A program made the translations under genes and the position numbers. DNA of 64,000 nucleotides, taken from positions 62,001-126,000 of the forward strand of contig CAILEP010000020.1 of assembly GCA_903833275.1 (NCBI GenBank). Reading direction: 5' to 3'. The notes under the pieces are model-generated. The model saw only the letters and a program-made list of their open reading frames with translations. It was not told the DNA's origin and made no database searches. The stretch comes from an uncultured Bdellovibrionales bacterium (GTDB taxonomy: Bacteria > Bdellovibrionota > Bdellovibrionia > Bdellovibrionales > UBA1609). Positions 26,408 to 36,140 of this stretch are shown piece by piece (the stretch's first letter is position 1; the number at the start of each line of letters is the position of its first letter).

Positions 26408-28447
26408 TTACAGCAAATTGATCGGATCAATATCGACCTGAACTTTGGTCGAAGACGGCATCCAGTCACCATCACCAATCAATTGGCGGCAAAAGGGGCT
26501 TAATATGGGCTGTGGGCCCGATTTTAAAAGTATATGAAATCGAAATTTACCTCGAACTTTGGCCAATGGCGCTTCAGCTGGCCCCAATATTTCGATCTGA
26601 CCATAGTGGGGGTTTTGCTTTTTTAACACTTCTGCGCGATGTGCAAGTTTGTCAGCGGTGTCGGAGGCCTTTGTTGAAGTCACATCGGTAATTCGAAGTG
26701 CAGCCAGTCGCCCATAGGGCGGATAGCGAAATTCTTTGCGCAAATTTAATTCAAATTCTGCAAACGCAGCAAAGTTGCCATTTCTTGCGAAATTTATGCT
26801 GGCAAATTCGGGATTATAAGTTTGCAGAATAACGCGGCCACCGATGAGGCTGTGCCGACCGGCGCGACCGCTGACTTGTGTGAGCAACTGAAAACTGCGC
26901 TCGACCGAACGAAAATCAGGCATATTAAAGCCGACATCTGCGAGCACGAGGCCGACCAGATTCAGTTTTGGAAAATCAAGCCCCTTCGCAATCATTTGAG
27001 TGCCAATTAAAATATCGATCTCGTGATTCTCCATTCGGTAAATTAAATCATCAAGAGACTCGCGCGAATGCACTTCGTCGCGATCGGCACGCGCCAAGCG
27101 CGCTTCGGGGTACATTTCGTGAATGTCGTTTTCAACTTGTTCGGTGCCGATACCAACGGAGCGAGGCTCGCCCTCTTTGCAGCTCGGGCAGGATTCAGAA
27201 ATAAGTTCGTGATAGTCGCAGTAGTGACAAACCAAATTGCGTTGCCCGTGAAGGGTTAGAGAAATCGAGCAATTGGGGCACCGAAAAACGTGACCGCAAT
27301 CGGGGCAAAGTGTCGTTTGGGCAATGCCTCGGCGATTTAAAAAAAGCGCGACCTGTTCGCGGTCGGCCAGAGATTTATCAATTTCTTCTTTTAGGCGGCT
27401 GGTCATCCAAAAGGGTAACACAGTGGAGCCGGTGATCGAACGATGGCGCTGTTCTTTTTGCAGTTGGCGCTCGTTGCGCAAATCGACCACTTCAATCTGA
27501 GGTAGAGGTCGTTCGGCAACGCGTTTGTGCAAAGTGTGAAACTTGTATTTACCAGTTTGGGCGTGCTGCCATGTCTCGAGGCTTGGCGTGGCCGAGCCCA
27601 AGACGATTGGGATGTTATACATTTTTGCTAGAACAATGGCGGCGTCGCGGGCGTTGTAGCGTAATTTTTCTTCTTGCTTGTAACTCGGCTCGTGCTCTTC
27701 GTCGACGACGATAATGCCCAGATTTGGTATCGGGCAAAAGAGTGCCGAGCGCGCCCCAATCAAAATCTTTTTTTCACCGTCAACAATCGACCACCACTGG
27801 CTGGTGCGTTCACGATCAGTGAGGTGTGAGTGCAAAACGGCGATTTGGCTGCCGAAGCGGGCTGAAAATCGTTGAAGCAATTGCGGTGTCAGAGAAATTT
27901 CAGGGACAAGCACAAGGCCGGTTTGGCCGCGTTCAAGAACCTTTTCGAGAAGGTGCAAGTAAACTTCGGTTTTGCCGGAGCCTGTGACCCCGTAAAGTAA
28001 GTGGGCGTGAAAGCCAATGTCGCGCGCGATGCTGTCGACCGCCGTTCTTTGTTCGTCGGTCAGCAGCGGTGGGCCGGCATAAGCGACTTCAGCAACGACC
28101 GGTGACTTTTTGCTTTTACGAGACGAAGTTTTGGTTTCGAGGGGTGGGAAGGCGAGCGCCGAAATTTGCCCAATTGGGTAAACGTAATAATCGGCAAGCC
28201 ACTCGAGCCAACGTAAAAACGTAAGGGGCAGCGTGGGGCGAAGTTCATTGCGCGAAGTGATCGGTTTAATCTCAAACTTTGCCGAACTGGCATCTTCGGC
28301 GTCTGACAATATAACGGCAGCGGCCTTGCGGCGACCAAGCGGCACCCAAACAGATTCGCCGCGCTCGAAGTTCTCGGTGGTCTTATAGGTGAGCGCCATT
28401 GGCAGCGGGGCCTCAACGGCGAGCTTTAGAAAACGCTCTACGCTCAC
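26408..28447 (-). CDS. priA: Primosomal protein N' (replication restart helicase PriA)
   Basis: 3'-5' DNA helicase that reloads the replisome at stalled forks. Walker A reads GVTGSGKTEVY, Walker B DEEHEPSYKQEE, and the paired zinc-binding knuckles CPDCGHVFRCPNC and CHYC...CPSC are intact, with GTEQVENDI next. 679 residues is close to the family norm. It starts close to the downstream gene, with the upstream hypothetical secreted gene ending three bases before it. Confidence 0.95.
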   Translation of the reverse strand: MSVERFLKLAVEAPLPMALTYKTTENFERGESVWVPLGRRKAAAVILSDAEDASSAKFEIKPITSRNELRPTLPLTFLRWLEWLADYYVYPIGQISALAFPPLETKTSSRKSKKSPVVAEVAYAGPPLLTDEQRTAVDSIARDIGFHAHLLYGVTGSGKTEVYLHLLEKVLERGQTGLVLVPEISLTPQLLQRFSARFGSQIAVLHSHLTDRERTSQWWSIVDGEKKILIGARSALFCPIPNLGIIVVDEEHEPSYKQEEKLRYNARDAAIVLAKMYNIPIVLGSATPSLETWQHAQTGKYKFHTLHKRVAERPLPQIEVVDLRNERQLQKEQRHRSITGSTVLPFWMTSRLKEEIDKSLADREQVALFLNRRGIAQTTLCPDCGHVFRCPNCSISLTLHGQRNLVCHYCDYHELISESCPSCKEGEPRSVGIGTEQVENDIHEMYPEARLARADRDEVHSRESLDDLIYRMENHEIDILIGTQMIAKGLDFPKLNLVGLVLADVGFNMPDFRSVERSFQLLTQVSGRAGRHSLIGGRVILQTYNPEFASINFARNGNFAAFAEFELNLRKEFRYPPYGRLAALRITDVTSTKASDTADKLAHRAEVLKKQNPHYGQIEILGPAEAPLAKVRGKFRFHILLKSGPQPILSPFCRQLIGDGDWMPSSTKVQVDIDPINLL

Positions 28448-28450
28448 GCG

Positions 28451-29317
28451 TTACCTCATGTGTGTATAAAAATCGCGAATGCTGGCTTCATCGGGCAACA
28501 GGCGGGCCAGGCCAGGGTCTTTGCCAAAGTTGAGTTCGGCCGGGTCAAAGTGTGATTTGTTTTTGTTATCGGGCCCGAGATTAACTACGTTGTTGACGGT
28601 CACCTTGGCCTGTCGGCCCGGCCAAGTAATTTGCAAATCACGCGCGAGCCAAAGATCATGAAAATTTTTGTAATTTTGCGCGCTAATCTCGGTCTGTGAT
28701 TTAAACCGAATTCTTCGTACGAAAAAATGATCTTGTTCGACCCATAGGCCGGGCAAGAGCTCGCTCGAGTTCGGCGGGGTCGGCGTGCCTAAGGCGTAAG
28801 AAACGGTGCCATCAACGCGCGAAAGGCGAACAAAGGGTTCAGGGTCTTGAGTTGGCTTTTTTTGGGTGTATTTAAAGGGCTCGCTTTTGAGCGAAATTGA
28901 GGGGGCAAGGCCACGGGCCACGGCTAAAGATTTCGCGTTTTTAGAAAGTCGAAAATGCAGAAATGGTTCAAACCAATCTTCGGGCGCGTGTTCTGATTTT
29001 TTGACACCATTTTCGTCGACAAAGTAACGATGACCATCGCGATAAATATAAGTGAGGTGAATTTGATTCTGTAATTGTTTGCGGCCGGTCACCACAAGCC
29101 GCATCGAGTTTTCGCCCATCACCGTCCACTTTTCGTTAACAATGTAGGGCTCGTCGCCATGTTGAAAAGCCACATCTTGGTCGATTTGATAAACCCCATG
29201 ACCGTGGCTATCGGCCGTGCGCGAGAGAATCATCCAGTAGGGCGGAATGTAGGCGTAGGCCATTGCGCTAACGAACAAAGGGCCTAGAAAAGAGAAGAGT
29301 ACAAATGAGTGCTTCAT
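28451..29317 (-). CDS. Secreted protein of unknown function
   Basis: 288 residues with a Sec signal peptide (MKHSFVLFSFLGPLFVSAMAYA). The mature part is rich in beta-strand-like stretches, with aromatic and charged alternation but no motif that I recognise and no cysteines. It overlaps the galU stop by 4 bases and precedes priA by 3 bases, so it is expressed with both. An outer-membrane lipoprotein-sorting-like (LolA/LolB) fold is conceivable from the pattern of strands, but I cannot support it. Confidence 0.7.
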   Translation of the reverse strand: MKHSFVLFSFLGPLFVSAMAYAYIPPYWMILSRTADSHGHGVYQIDQDVAFQHGDEPYIVNEKWTVMGENSMRLVVTGRKQLQNQIHLTYIYRDGHRYFVDENGVKKSEHAPEDWFEPFLHFRLSKNAKSLAVARGLAPSISLKSEPFKYTQKKPTQDPEPFVRLSRVDGTVSYALGTPTPPNSSELLPGLWVEQDHFFVRRIRFKSQTEISAQNYKNFHDLWLARDLQITWPGRQAKVTVNNVVNLGPDNKNKSHFDPAELNFGKDPGLARLLPDEASIRDFYTHMR

Positions 29318-30195
29318 AGTTTGGCCGCCAATTCTTTTAGATAAGCTTTAAGCTGAGGGCCGAGATCTTCGCGCATGAGGGCAAATTCGATGTTGGCCTG
29401 TAAATATCCGAGTTTGTCGCCGGCATCATAGCGATTGGCTTTAAAATAAGCGCCAATCATACCTTCAGATTTTGCAATTGCCGCCATAGCATCGGTCAGT
29501 TGAATTTCGCCATTTTTGCCGGGCTTTGCGTTTTTAAGTGAGTCGAAAATTTTCGAGGTAAAAACATAGCGCCCGGGTAGAGCGTTTCGACTTGGAGCTA
29601 AGTGGCGCGCAGGCTTTTCGACGACATCCGTGATTTTAAAATAGCCAGCTGCGGTTTTCTCGCCGGCGATGATGCCGTACTTTTCGACTTCGGCTGCCGC
29701 GACTTCCATTATGGCAACGGTCGAGAGGCCGGTTTCTGAAAATATTTGCGAAAGTTGGGCGATGACTGTGGGCTCATCTTTTTCGGTGTGCATAATTTCA
29801 TCGCCGAGTAAGACGGCGAAATCTTCGTCACCGATCACCGGGTGACCGCAATAAACGGCGTGACCGAGGCCAAGGGCCTCTTTTTGTCGAATGCTAATAA
29901 TATTGGCCATATCGCGAATGCGAACGATGCGCTCGAGAAGATCTTTTCGGCCCGATTTCAAAAGTTGGTCTTCAACTTCATAAGAGCGGTCAAAAAAGTC
30001 TTCGATGGCATGTTTGCCGCGCCCGGCGACAAGAATGATGTCTTCGATGCCTGCGCGAACCGCTTCTTCAATAACGTAAAGAAGGATTGGCTGATCGACA
30101 ACGGGCAGCATTTCTTTTGGAATCGTTTTTGTGGCTGGTAAAAACCGCGTGCCAAGCCCCGCGGCGGGTATCAGCGCCTTGCGTACTTTTCTCAT
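29314..30195 (-). CDS. galU: UTP-glucose-1-phosphate uridylyltransferase
   Basis: Makes UDP-glucose for surface polysaccharides. The nucleotide-binding signature GLGTRFLPATKTIPKEMLPV is at the N-terminus, followed by VIEEAVRAGIEDIILVAGRGK and the substrate segment VVEKPARHLAPSRNALPGRYVF. 293 residues is the usual length. First gene of the galU-secreted protein-priA group. Confidence 0.95.
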   Translation of the reverse strand: MRKVRKALIPAAGLGTRFLPATKTIPKEMLPVVDQPILLYVIEEAVRAGIEDIILVAGRGKHAIEDFFDRSYEVEDQLLKSGRKDLLERIVRIRDMANIISIRQKEALGLGHAVYCGHPVIGDEDFAVLLGDEIMHTEKDEPTVIAQLSQIFSETGLSTVAIMEVAAAEVEKYGIIAGEKTAAGYFKITDVVEKPARHLAPSRNALPGRYVFTSKIFDSLKNAKPGKNGEIQLTDAMAAIAKSEGMIGAYFKANRYDAGDKLGYLQANIEFALMREDLGPQLKAYLKELAAKL

Positions 30196-30216
30196 CAGGT
30201 AAAGGTTTAACGGTTT

Positions 30217-31413
30217 TTAATTGCGAGTGCAAATACTGACATAGTGCGGGCAATTATTTGGTTGGGCAGCGTTGCAGACGGCGCCGGTGTAATTAACCGC
30301 TCCGACCGCGCTAGAGCCATTACAATAGCCCACGACCGTGCTTGTGCTTAAGGGGTAAACGCATTTGTTGACATAATCGATGCCCCAGGTAGCGGCGGGT
30401 AAAATGGCGCGAATGCTGGCGGCTGCACTTATCTGGGCCGCCGTAACCGGATTGTTTGCGGTACAGGTGATGCCGTGCCCGAGGTCATTGAATCCGTTTA
30501 CCACAGTGAAAACAAGACTGGGGTCGCAAGCCCAAGTGTGGCCGTCAGCGGCTTGAGTCGAAAGATCGTATTCGCTAACGGCAGTCACTGCGCGTGCAAT
30601 GCCAGAGGTGTGGCCCGACGCAAGGCCAAAGGTGAATTTGTAGCCCGTGCCATAAATACTGTTGAGCGAACCTGCGGTTGGGGCCACGGCTGAATTAAAT
30701 GAGCCCACCGGAGCATAATTGAGAGACAAATAGCCAGGGCCGCCGGTGCCAACTTGCGCTCGAATATTGCTCGCCTCAAGTTCAGAGTCGGTAAATTGAA
30801 TTGATCCGAAAAAGTTTTGCTGAGTTCCGGCGACGGTAAAGTTGTTATGCCAATCGGTGCCAAAAGCTCCAGAAAAAAGTGTGTTGAGAATTTCAGTTTG
30901 GCTGAGGGAGCCAACAAACTGCGAAGCATAAAAAGTATTTATCGAACCACTTGGCGGGCCGTAAACCACTTGAAAGCCATAAACTTTGCCGGTCGAATCG
31001 GCGGCAGTGGGGCTGCGCACAGAAAGCTGGGCATAAATATTATTGTTCACGGTGCTTTGTTGAATGGCGGCGATTTTGTCAGAGACATTTAGGTTGCGGG
31101 CGGCATTTGCAAAGTTTTGATTGATCTGAACGCCCGAAGTGGTGCCGAGAGAGCCGGCCCTAAAGGTAAAATAGTTATTTGGGATTGCGGTGTCGACGTA
31201 ACCAGAGCACGACATGTAAGCAAGAGTATCAACGGCCGTGTTGTAGGCGAAGCCAGCTGTACTGGCCACAGAAGATACGCTGTCTGAGCCGCTGGGGGCT
31301 TGCGAGCAGTTTTCGAATAGAATTGGAACTGAAAAGGTCATGAGAACGATGGCCGACACGAGAGCCGCACGTTTTCGGCGCTCTTTTGAAAATTGGCTAA
31401 GTGAAAGTGCCAT
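30217..31413 (-). CDS. Large probable lipoprotein of unknown function
   Basis: 398 residues. A basic N-terminus (KERRKRAA) and hydrophobic helix end at LFENCSQ; the Cys is a plausible lipidation site although the lipobox is not canonical. The mature protein is low in charge and rich in Ser, Thr, Ala, Gly and Asn, with paired cysteines at the C-terminus, as in surface-exposed beta-rich proteins. No family is recognised. It lies 21 bases before galU on the same strand; a GGGGGG ribosome site sits 3 bases before the ATG. Confidence 0.7.
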   Translation of the reverse strand: MALSLSQFSKERRKRAALVSAIVLMTFSVPILFENCSQAPSGSDSVSSVASTAGFAYNTAVDTLAYMSCSGYVDTAIPNNYFTFRAGSLGTTSGVQINQNFANAARNLNVSDKIAAIQQSTVNNNIYAQLSVRSPTAADSTGKVYGFQVVYGPPSGSINTFYASQFVGSLSQTEILNTLFSGAFGTDWHNNFTVAGTQQNFFGSIQFTDSELEASNIRAQVGTGGPGYLSLNYAPVGSFNSAVAPTAGSLNSIYGTGYKFTFGLASGHTSGIARAVTAVSEYDLSTQAADGHTWACDPSLVFTVVNGFNDLGHGITCTANNPVTAAQISAAASIRAILPAATWGIDYVNKCVYPLSTSTVVGYCNGSSAVGAVNYTGAVCNAAQPNNCPHYVSICTRN

Positions 31414-31508
31414 TAACCCCCCTAATAGACCTGCGATAAGTCGAAAGACTCGCTCTGATACATATCGGCTGTTTCTTGCCTCAACTTGAGTCGAGTTAAA
31501 GGTAATTT

Positions 31509-32456
31509 TTAGCCCAATTTCAATAGCTTCGCGAGGGCCGTCACGACAGCGGGGTCGTGGCCTCTATCGAGGGTAAGAGAGTGCAGAGCCATAGCTGGGG
31601 GCAGGGCGATTGCGTTGCGACCGCCACTAATATGCGAAGCGAAGGCGTCGGCGACATGAAGGATTCTTGCGGGCAACACGATTTTGTCGCCCTTAAGATT
31701 GAGTGGGTAGCCAAGGCCATCGAAGCCTTCATGGTGCTGAAGGACTGTGGCAATAATTATGGGCGGCATGCCATTTATCTTGCGCAAAAAATCAGCGCCT
31801 TTGTTTGGGTGCATGCGGATTTTCTTAATCTCGTTTTTGTCGATATTCATCGCATGTTCGTCATGGTTGAGGCTAAGAAGAGAGATCCCGATGTCATGTA
31901 TTAAGGCTGCGTAGCCGGTGGCATAAATGAGATCTAAATTATTGGGGTCATAGGCTCGCGCGATTAGTGTCGAAAATATTGAAGTCGTCACTTGGTGGCG
32001 ATAGATGGCGTCTTGTTTGCGGGCTAACTTGAGCAGGTTCGGGAACACTGAGGGTTGCCGCTTTGCTAGGTCGACGTAAGACGAAATGACCGTCGAAAGT
32101 GTTTTGTGCGATTCGGTATTAAGAACGTTTTGTGAAAAAACATCGGTTAAAACTGAAGAGGTAACCTCATCCAGTACCTGTTCGGCATCGCTGTCATAGA
32201 CACCATTTGATTTGGCGATTTGATCAAGGACTCCACTAGCGGCGCCAATAAAGGCCCGCTGGTGTTCTTGGGGGATATAGAAATGTTCGGTGCCTTTTAG
32301 GATGTAAGCGCTCAACCGTTCAAGCTCGAGAATGTCGCCAGCGGCAAAGATTTTTGCGTATTTAGTCGCGCCCAGCTTTACATAAACATCGAAGCCAAGT
32401 GGGCCACTTAGTTTTTGAAAACTGAACGTTCGTGCTGGAAAGTACGGGCGGTCCAT
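31509..32456 (-). CDS. HD-GYP-type phosphodiesterase domain protein
   Basis: 315 residues. The N-terminal 130 residues resemble no known sensor. The C-terminal half is an HD-GYP domain: AALIHDIG (HD), MHPNKGADFL, VLQHHEGFDGLGYP (HHE and GYP) and ILHVADAFASH. HD-GYP enzymes degrade cyclic di-GMP or cGAMP. The lysine that normally follows HDIG is Ile here, so activity may be altered. It lies 101 bases after the M23 gene on the same strand. Confidence 0.85.
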   Translation of the reverse strand: MDRPYFPARTFSFQKLSGPLGFDVYVKLGATKYAKIFAAGDILELERLSAYILKGTEHFYIPQEHQRAFIGAASGVLDQIAKSNGVYDSDAEQVLDEVTSSVLTDVFSQNVLNTESHKTLSTVISSYVDLAKRQPSVFPNLLKLARKQDAIYRHQVTTSIFSTLIARAYDPNNLDLIYATGYAALIHDIGISLLSLNHDEHAMNIDKNEIKKIRMHPNKGADFLRKINGMPPIIIATVLQHHEGFDGLGYPLNLKGDKIVLPARILHVADAFASHISGGRNAIALPPAMALHSLTLDRGHDPAVVTALAKLLKLG

Positions 32457-32557
32457 CCTGGCTTATCGGACACAATTTGCAGTGTGTAGATGCCCTGATT
32501 TGAGATTCTTGTCGCGACGAGTTTGCGCGACTTGGGGTGTACGATAAAGAGACGAGC

Positions 32558-33745
32558 TCAGTCTTGGCGTGCCACTTCGAAGCGCTGATTGAAAGAGTAG
32601 CCGCGAATGAGATTGAGTGGGTTGAGGTACTCGCCCATTTTTTTAATCGCAAAATGCAGATGAGGGCGAGTGCAATAGCCGGTGCAGCCGATGCGCCCGA
32701 GCACAATGCCGGGCTCCACTTTTTCGCCCACTTTTAGCGAGCTTACCGAGCTGAGGTGATCGTAATAGGCCTCGTAATTATTGGCATGTCGAACGACGAT
32801 AAAATTGCCGGCGGCGCGATTGCGACCAAAGCGAATAATTTCGCCTGGGGCGACAGAATAAACGGGCTCACCTGACGTGAGTTCAAAATCGACCCCGAGA
32901 TGGGCCCGGCGAAATTTTTTAATTGGGTGAAAGCGGTGGGGCTGATAGAGGCTCGAAATTTTAATGTAATCAACCGGAGCAAAAAACATTCGATTCTTAT
33001 ATTCGGTCGAATCGGCAGTGTAGGTTCCACCATGTTTAAGGGGTCTGAAATCGCGAACGACACTATGACCCAGAATCTCGAGTTCGGCGTGCGTGACCTC
33101 GCCAAATTTCACAAATTGGCCTTGATCATAGAGCTTTTGCACGGTCAGAGAAAAAGCGGCATTTTTTTGCAAGACGCGAGCGAGATTGTAGTCGAGTAAA
33201 AAAGCATCCATAAAGCGATAGGCGACGAGCTCATCGCCAACGGCCTGTGAAATATTCTCAACAACCGAGCCGCGAACGTGCCCCGAAGCTGAGACCAACT
33301 TAACATCATATTTAATCGACTCTTGGCGGCCACCGACCTCTGTTTTAGTCCGCCAAAAGGAGTAGGCCTGTGGGTGATCACGATCGAAAAATTTGAGTTC
33401 GGTTCGGCCGGCTTTTGTGTCTTGGGTGACGCGGTAAAGCTCACCCGGGGTTAATACGAAATCGCGCGGCATTTTTGACTGAATAAAAACCTGATTGCGC
33501 TGCGAATCTGAATAACCATAATTTTTAAGCAATGAAAATACCGAATCGGCGGCGCCAATTTTAACTTGTGTTACGGTCACAGAAGAGATTGGCTTAGCCG
33601 CGGGGGCTTTCGGTGAAGCCTTGATCTTCGCGGCGGTCGATGCAACATTAGAGGCCAAGGCCGGCGTCGCAATTAATGCAGAAGCCAAAGCGGTCGAAGA
33701 GATTAAGGGCAGAAATTTGAAAACGAGACGTGCTGGTACAAACAT
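32558..33745 (-). CDS. M23 (LytM) family peptidase or cell-wall regulator
   Basis: 395 residues with a Sec signal peptide (ATPALA). The zinc motifs HLGVDF and HLHF of the lysostaphin/LytM fold are present, so it is probably an active endopeptidase on peptidoglycan cross-bridges. The region before the domain has an OapA/LysM-like stretch (DSVFSLLKNYGYSDSQRNQVF). The track starts with TTG one codon earlier; the ATG at 33745 is preferred. Its 5' end overlaps the 5' end of the divergent beta-barrel gene. Confidence 0.88.
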   Translation of the reverse strand: MFVPARLVFKFLPLISSTALASALIATPALASNVASTAAKIKASPKAPAAKPISSVTVTQVKIGAADSVFSLLKNYGYSDSQRNQVFIQSKMPRDFVLTPGELYRVTQDTKAGRTELKFFDRDHPQAYSFWRTKTEVGGRQESIKYDVKLVSASGHVRGSVVENISQAVGDELVAYRFMDAFLLDYNLARVLQKNAAFSLTVQKLYDQGQFVKFGEVTHAELEILGHSVVRDFRPLKHGGTYTADSTEYKNRMFFAPVDYIKISSLYQPHRFHPIKKFRRAHLGVDFELTSGEPVYSVAPGEIIRFGRNRAAGNFIVVRHANNYEAYYDHLSSVSSLKVGEKVEPGIVLGRIGCTGYCTRPHLHFAIKKMGEYLNPLNLIRGYSFNQRFEVARQD

Positions 33746-34628
33746 CAATAATTCTCTCTTTAAAATTTTATCAATCGCTGTATTTTTTAGCGTAAACTAC
33801 TTTTCTATCGATAGCCATGCTCAATATTTGACGGGGCCAGTGGCGCAGAGCCAGGGCGGGGCGGGGCGTGCAGCGGTTGAGGACGGCGAACAATTTATCC
33901 ACAATCCAGCGACGGTTGTTCAGAGCTCAGTGATGTCCTCATCGCTTCTCTATTATGACGGATATAACGCGCGAAACGAGCACGATAATGTTTATGGCAT
34001 TAGCGTCACCGACAACAGCGACGATCTTCTGCTTTCGGGTGCTTATATTTACGCCCATCAAACAAGATCATTCGCCACTCGCAATGATCTCGTCGAAGAG
34101 TATCACCAGCTGTCGATGGGCCAATTTCTATTTAAGCATTTTTCATTGGGCGCATCGCTGATCTACTTAACTTCAGAAATTAGCAGCGTGGGCAAATACG
34201 AACAGATCAACGGGCACCTTGGGGCATTTTATAATCCGGCGCCCGATATTGCTTTGGCCTTTGTGGCGTACAATGTGGCGGGGCGAACGAAAGGTGTGCC
34301 GGCTGAAGTTGAGCAGGGCAATAAACTAGCGCTGGGGGTCGTTTGGGTCGCTGACCCCCTTTTACGGGTGCGCTTTGATGTCAGCCAAATGCAGGTGCAA
34401 AACCCTGATCGTCAGTTTGAGTACCAATTGGGCCTTGAAAGCAAAACCTCAGACTATTTTCTGTTTCGGGGTGGGGTCGATCAAGACGACTGGGCGCAAC
34501 GAAAATATTGGTCAATGGGGGTCGGTTTTGACGGCCCTAGGGCCAAAATCGACTACTTTTATCGTAAGAACTTCGAGTTTGGGTCGGCCGCACTGCACGG
34601 CGTTGACATACGGGTGCCGTTTTGGTAA
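33717..34628 (+). CDS. Outer-membrane beta-barrel protein
   Basis: About 303 residues from a TTG at 33717 (AAGGG seven bases upstream), which gives a clean signal peptide: KTRR, a hydrophobic core, then SHA before QYLTGP. The track's start at 33621 lies deep in the divergent M23 gene and is unlikely. The mature protein begins with QSQGGAGRAAVEDGEQFIHNPAT, typical of FadL/PorV-like barrels that report a list of inner segments, alternates polar and non-polar residues, and ends in an aromatic (VPFW) as BAM substrates do. Cargo is unknown. Confidence 0.72.
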   Translation: MKTRRAGTNINNSLFKILSIAVFFSVNYFSIDSHAQYLTGPVAQSQGGAGRAAVEDGEQFIHNPATVVQSSVMSSSLLYYDGYNARNEHDNVYGISVTDNSDDLLLSGAYIYAHQTRSFATRNDLVEEYHQLSMGQFLFKHFSLGASLIYLTSEISSVGKYEQINGHLGAFYNPAPDIALAFVAYNVAGRTKGVPAEVEQGNKLALGVVWVADPLLRVRFDVSQMQVQNPDRQFEYQLGLESKTSDYFLFRGGVDQDDWAQRKYWSMGVGFDGPRAKIDYFYRKNFEFGSAALHGVDIRVPFW

Positions 34629-34677
34629 CCCAACCAGTTCAATTTCAGAGTTTTTAGCATTATTTAAGGAGCCTCTC

Positions 34678-34812
34678 ATGGCATCAAAAACACAAGTGAC
34701 CGAAAGAATTCGTCGCAGTAAACGGCCCCGCAAAGGTGTTGAGCGCAAGCGTAAGATCCGTGCGGCTGGTTCGACTCCGTCTTATGCGAAACTTTTCGGC
34801 GACAAAGAGTAG
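34678..34812 (+). CDS. Small very basic protein, 44 residues
   Basis: Hidden inside a larger out-of-frame ORF of the track. ATG at 34678 has AAGGAG with a 6-base spacer. The product has about 15 Arg/Lys in 44 residues (TERIRRSKRPRKGVERKRKIR) and a short acidic end (FGDKE), suggesting an RNA- or DNA-binding peptide, possibly ribosome-associated. It lies 49 bases after the barrel gene and stops 2 bases before the convergent TonB gene. No family is assigned with confidence. Confidence 0.7.
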   Translation: MASKTQVTERIRRSKRPRKGVERKRKIRAAGSTPSYAKLFGDKE

Positions 34813-34814
34813 TT

Positions 34815-35921
34815 CTACTTCATAGACGTTCTTAGGCGGCCATTATCTGAAATGGCCGGGCCCTTCAGACTAAATTCAAAGTTATGCACAGTGAAGCCTT
34901 CTTGGCCGGGCACAAATTTGTACTTCGAAAACGCATCGACCGCAGCTTTATCTAAAGAGGCGACTCCGGTTGATTTTGTTAACTTAATGTCTGAAATACT
35001 GCCATTTTTATTAACGAAATAAACTAACTGACCGGCGCCTTGAGCTTTTTGAAAGCGCATATCTCGCGTGTACGATGGCGGTTTGTTGCCAGGCACTTGC
35101 TTGAGGCCGGTGTAAGTCTGTACCACTTGAACTCCGCTGGCGGCGCTGGCGGCGGCGATAGTGCTCGCGGCATTGCCGTTTTGCGAGCCCGAGTTTGCTG
35201 CGGCCGTTTCGGCGCCCGAAGATTTTACGACTGGTGCCGGAAGTTGAGCCGGCTCAGCGGCCTTCGGGGCCTCTTCTTTGGCAGCGGCTTTTTCAACTTG
35301 AACTTGTTTTGCAGATTTATCGTCAGCAAAGGCCGCGTCGGTTGCGGCGACAGCGGGCACGTCATCTTCTGCCACGGCCTCTTCTTTTACCGGGGCTTCG
35401 TTTTTAGCTATAACTTGTTCTTGAGCGGCCACCGGCGCGGGCTTTTCTTGTGGAGCAGGGGCTTGGGCCACAGCAGGTGCTTCGGCTGTCGTTTGGGCCA
35501 CCGCAACTGGGCTCTCATTGGCGGTCAGGTCTTCGGATTTAACTGTTTTCTCGAGTGGAGTTTCGGTGTTTTCTGCAGGCATCGGCTGTTGCGGCTCAAG
35601 TGAAGTTTTTGCTGCGGGGGCCGTTTTCGCAACTCTATTTTTTTGCGAAGCTCGAGATTTTGCTGCTATCTTTTTTGTCACTGGGGCGGCTACGGGTTCG
35701 GCCTTTATCGGAGCAGCCGCTGGCTGCTCAAGCGCAGGGGTGATTGTCTTTGCGCTATTATCAACAGTGAAATCAACCGTTGTGCGTTTATCACCATTAA
35801 TGTCGCCGCCTTTAGTGCCGAGAAAGCTTGGGCCTAGTGCGATAAGCGCAATCACTGCGCCGTGTAGAATCATTGAAACGACAAAACTCAATTGTGAACG
35901 AAAACTGCTTTTGCTTTCCAT
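34815..35921 (-). CDS. TonB-family energy transducer
   Basis: 368 residues: a short cytoplasmic N-terminus, one membrane helix at about 8-34, a long alanine/proline/glutamate/lysine-rich spacer that would span the periplasm, and a C-terminal TonB domain (GNKPPSYTRDMRFQKAQGAGQLVYFVNKNGSISDIKLTKS... LDKAAVDAFSKYKF). No exbB or exbD is beside it. GGAG lies 9 bases before the ATG. Which receptor it serves is not shown. Confidence 0.82.
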   Translation of the reverse strand: MESKSSFRSQLSFVVSMILHGAVIALIALGPSFLGTKGGDINGDKRTTVDFTVDNSAKTITPALEQPAAAPIKAEPVAAPVTKKIAAKSRASQKNRVAKTAPAAKTSLEPQQPMPAENTETPLEKTVKSEDLTANESPVAVAQTTAEAPAVAQAPAPQEKPAPVAAQEQVIAKNEAPVKEEAVAEDDVPAVAATDAAFADDKSAKQVQVEKAAAKEEAPKAAEPAQLPAPVVKSSGAETAAANSGSQNGNAASTIAAASAASGVQVVQTYTGLKQVPGNKPPSYTRDMRFQKAQGAGQLVYFVNKNGSISDIKLTKSTGVASLDKAAVDAFSKYKFVPGQEGFTVHNFEFSLKGPAISDNGRLRTSMK

Positions 35922-36140
35922 TAAAGTAAGCTCCTTTATAAATTCGGGTCAGAACACAGGTCTTAACAGTACAATATCGAGGCCATTCAAGGGGGCCGGC
36001 GAGGGCCGCCCTATTGCTTCTCAGGGCAGGGGCCCCTTGGGCCACTTGAAAAAAAGAAAGTTAAGTGCCGAAAATAGGCGGTTTTCACTCGACGTAGTCG
36101 AAAACTTCAGCAAGAATTTTTGCTACCTGAGGGGGTAAAC

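Noticed and set aside
34375-34812. 145-residue ORF overlapping the barrel gene
   Set aside because: Only its last 44 codons have a ribosome site and a distinct composition; those are annotated as a separate small gene.
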